From the NCBI GenBank assembly GCA_938004375.1, contig CALKWH010000126.1:1-8824 (forward strand): a stretch of DNA of 8,824 nt. The letters run 5' to 3'. The DNA comes from an uncultured Pseudomonadota bacterium. GTDB taxonomy: Bacteria > Myxococcota_A > Polyangia > HGW-17. A program made the position numbers and the translations under genes. The first letter of the stretch is position 1; each line of letters starts with the position of its first letter. The notes beneath the pieces were generated by a model that made no database searches, was not told where the DNA came from, and saw nothing but the letters and a program-made list of their open reading frames with translations. Shown piece after piece: positions 7,869 to 8,824 of this stretch.

Positions 7869-8588
7869 TCACCTCTCGTTCATGTCGACGGTTCGGGGTT
7901 GATTCATGGGCACGGGAACTGCGGGCGGCGCCGGCGGGGGAGTCGGCGCCGACGCTTCGTTTCGTGCGGCCTCGGCGGCCTCACTTTTTCGGGCGTCCTC
8001 GGCGTTCCGGGCGGCTTCGGCCTTGCGCACGATCTCGACCTCGCGCATCTGGCGCAGGCGACGATCCTCGGTGAAGCGGGCCAGGATCCCGGCATGGTCG
8101 GGGTGCCCGGGGTCGGCGGCCAGCGCCCGGCGATACTGGGCCAGCGCCTCCTCGGTCCGGCCGAGCTCCCAGAAGGCGTTGGCCAGGTTCACGCGGGCGG
8201 CGGCGAAGTCCGGATCGAGGGCGAGCGCCTTTTCGAAGGCCGAGAGCTCCTCCTCCCGCTCGTCGTCGGCACCCTCCATGTAGCCGACGGTGCGCAGAGC
8301 GACGCCGTAGAAGTTCCAGAACGCCGGGTCGTCCTTGTAATACCGCCGGTGCTTGATGCAGAAGTCCAGGGCTTCTTCGTAGCGACCGGCGTCGTACAGT
8401 TCCTGGGCGCGGGGCAGGGTCATCTTCGGCGCCTTGCGTCTCCGGACTACGACGATCTCCGGCTCCGCCAGCCACCGCCAGGCGACGAGCCCTCCGACTG
8501 CGAGCGCCAGGGCGACCGCGACGCCGATCACCAGCCGTCGGCGCTTCGAGATCAGTGCGGTGAGGCGGCCGAACCGGGGCATGATCAT
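7869..8588 (-). CDS. Membrane-anchored TPR protein
   Basis: A 239-residue protein of unknown specific role. A basic N-terminus (SKRRR, residues 14-18) precedes one membrane helix at about 19-38, so it is probably an inner-membrane protein with its body in the periplasm. Two to three TPR motifs follow at about 58-160, including AQELYDAGRYEEALDFCIKH and ARVNLANAFWELGRTEEALA. Residues about 173-212 are a highly charged Ala/Glu/Arg helix, perhaps a coiled coil, then a Pro/Ala-rich tail (214-227). The frame is open for 39 more codons upstream, but the ATG at 8586-8588 overlaps the stop of the preceding gene as ATGA, and the membrane helix follows at a normal distance; a second ATG two codons later is also possible. 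TPR proteins act as scaffolds. Its pairing with the kinase gene suggests shared regulation, not necessarily shared function. Confidence 0.85.
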   Translation of the reverse strand: MIMPRFGRLTALISKRRRLVIGVAVALALAVGGLVAWRWLAEPEIVVVRRRKAPKMTLPRAQELYDAGRYEEALDFCIKHRRYYKDDPAFWNFYGVALRTVGYMEGADDEREEELSAFEKALALDPDFAAARVNLANAFWELGRTEEALAQYRRALAADPGHPDHAGILARFTEDRRLRQMREVEIVRKAEAARNAEDARKSEAAEAARNEASAPTPPPAPPAVPVPMNQPRTVDMNER

Positions 8589-8777
8589 TCCGGGAGCAGC
8601 AGGTCCAGCTCCGCGAGGACGCGGGGCGCGACGCGGGCGAGGTCGGTCATCACGGCCCCGCGGATGGCGCCCGGGCAGCGGGTGCACTCCGAGCGGCCGA
8701 AACATGCGGCCAGAGCGGCCACCGTGCGGCGGGCGAACTCGACGTTGTGCCGCATCACGGCCATCACGCTCTCGACG
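8585..8777 (-). CDS. 3' fragment of unrecognised gene with Cys cluster
   Basis: The last 63 codons of a gene whose 5' part is lost at the adapter junction. The visible peptide contains a C-x5-C-x2-C-P-G cluster (CFGRSECTRCPG), then a helical GAVMTDLARVAPRVLAELDLLL tail. The spacing could suit a metal or Fe-S site, especially if more cysteines lie upstream, but I recognise no family. It is judged real because its stop overlaps the next start as ATGA and because codon use matches the neighbours. A GTG at 8765-8767 is the first available start inside the window, but it is probably internal. Confidence 0.6.
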
Positions 8778-8824
8778 AGATCGGAAGAGCGTCGTGTAGG
8801 GAAAGAGTGTAGATCTCGGTGGTC
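8778..8824 (+). other. Illumina P5-side library adapter (non-biological)
   Basis: From AGATCGGAAGAGC at 8778 to the end, the sequence is the reverse complement of the Illumina universal (read 1) adapter, including GTCGTGTAGGGAAAGAG and AGATCTCGGTGGTC. Genomic sequence ends at about 8777. Both adapters are in the orientation they would have on one library molecule. Confidence 0.98.

Noticed and set aside
8589..8705. 39-codon N-terminal extension of the TPR protein (Arg/Pro-rich)
   Set aside because: It overlaps the upstream gene in another frame. The ATGA overlap and the position of the membrane helix favour the ATG at 8588.

Overview
The window is an 8.7 kb piece of high-G+C bacterial chromosome (roughly two-thirds G+C by eye, with strong G/C preference at third codon positions). 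Both ends are capped by Illumina library adapter sequence (1-43 and 8778-8824), so only about 44-8777 is biological. The gene types fit a Myxococcota / former Deltaproteobacteria-like or other environmental uncultured lineage: a TPR+PEGA protein with C-terminal membrane helices, an LRR-type lipoprotein with a tandem Ser-Asp linker, and a bacterial deoxyhypusine-synthase homologue. The taxonomic call is inference from gene style, not from a marker search.

Layout, left to right. (1) 44-1020, plus strand: a TPR/PEGA-domain protein whose signal peptide is cut off by the adapter; its mature part is essentially complete. (2) 1017-3345, minus strand: a two-gene translation unit, rpsA (ribosomal protein S1, six S1 domains) followed 10 nt later by rsmG (16S rRNA m7G527 methyltransferase). 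rsmG ends convergently on the PEGA gene, and the two stop codons share one TTAA. The rpsA leader carries a recognisable promoter and two abutting perfect palindromes. (3) 3475-5068, minus strand: mntP (Mn2+ exporter), then a deoxyhypusine synthase-family gene. mntP has its own sigma70-like promoter in the divergent 184-bp intergenic region. (4) 5253-6950, plus strand: a probable lipoprotein with a 9-bp/3-residue tandem array (14 units of [L/P/K]SD) straight after the lipobox, then a leucine-rich-repeat-like body. (5) 6960-8777, minus strand: a tightly packed operon (3' fragment of an unrecognised Cys-containing gene, a membrane-anchored TPR protein, a PfkB-family sugar/nucleoside kinase) with start/stop overlaps or near-contacts.

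Most genes are housekeeping or recognisable families. The two stretches most worth a second look are the palindrome-cored GTCNGAC array inside the lipoprotein gene and the double palindrome in the rpsA leader. I found no tRNA, rRNA, CRISPR array, insertion sequence or convincing intrinsic terminator. I do not see strong evidence for a wholly new multi-gene system here.
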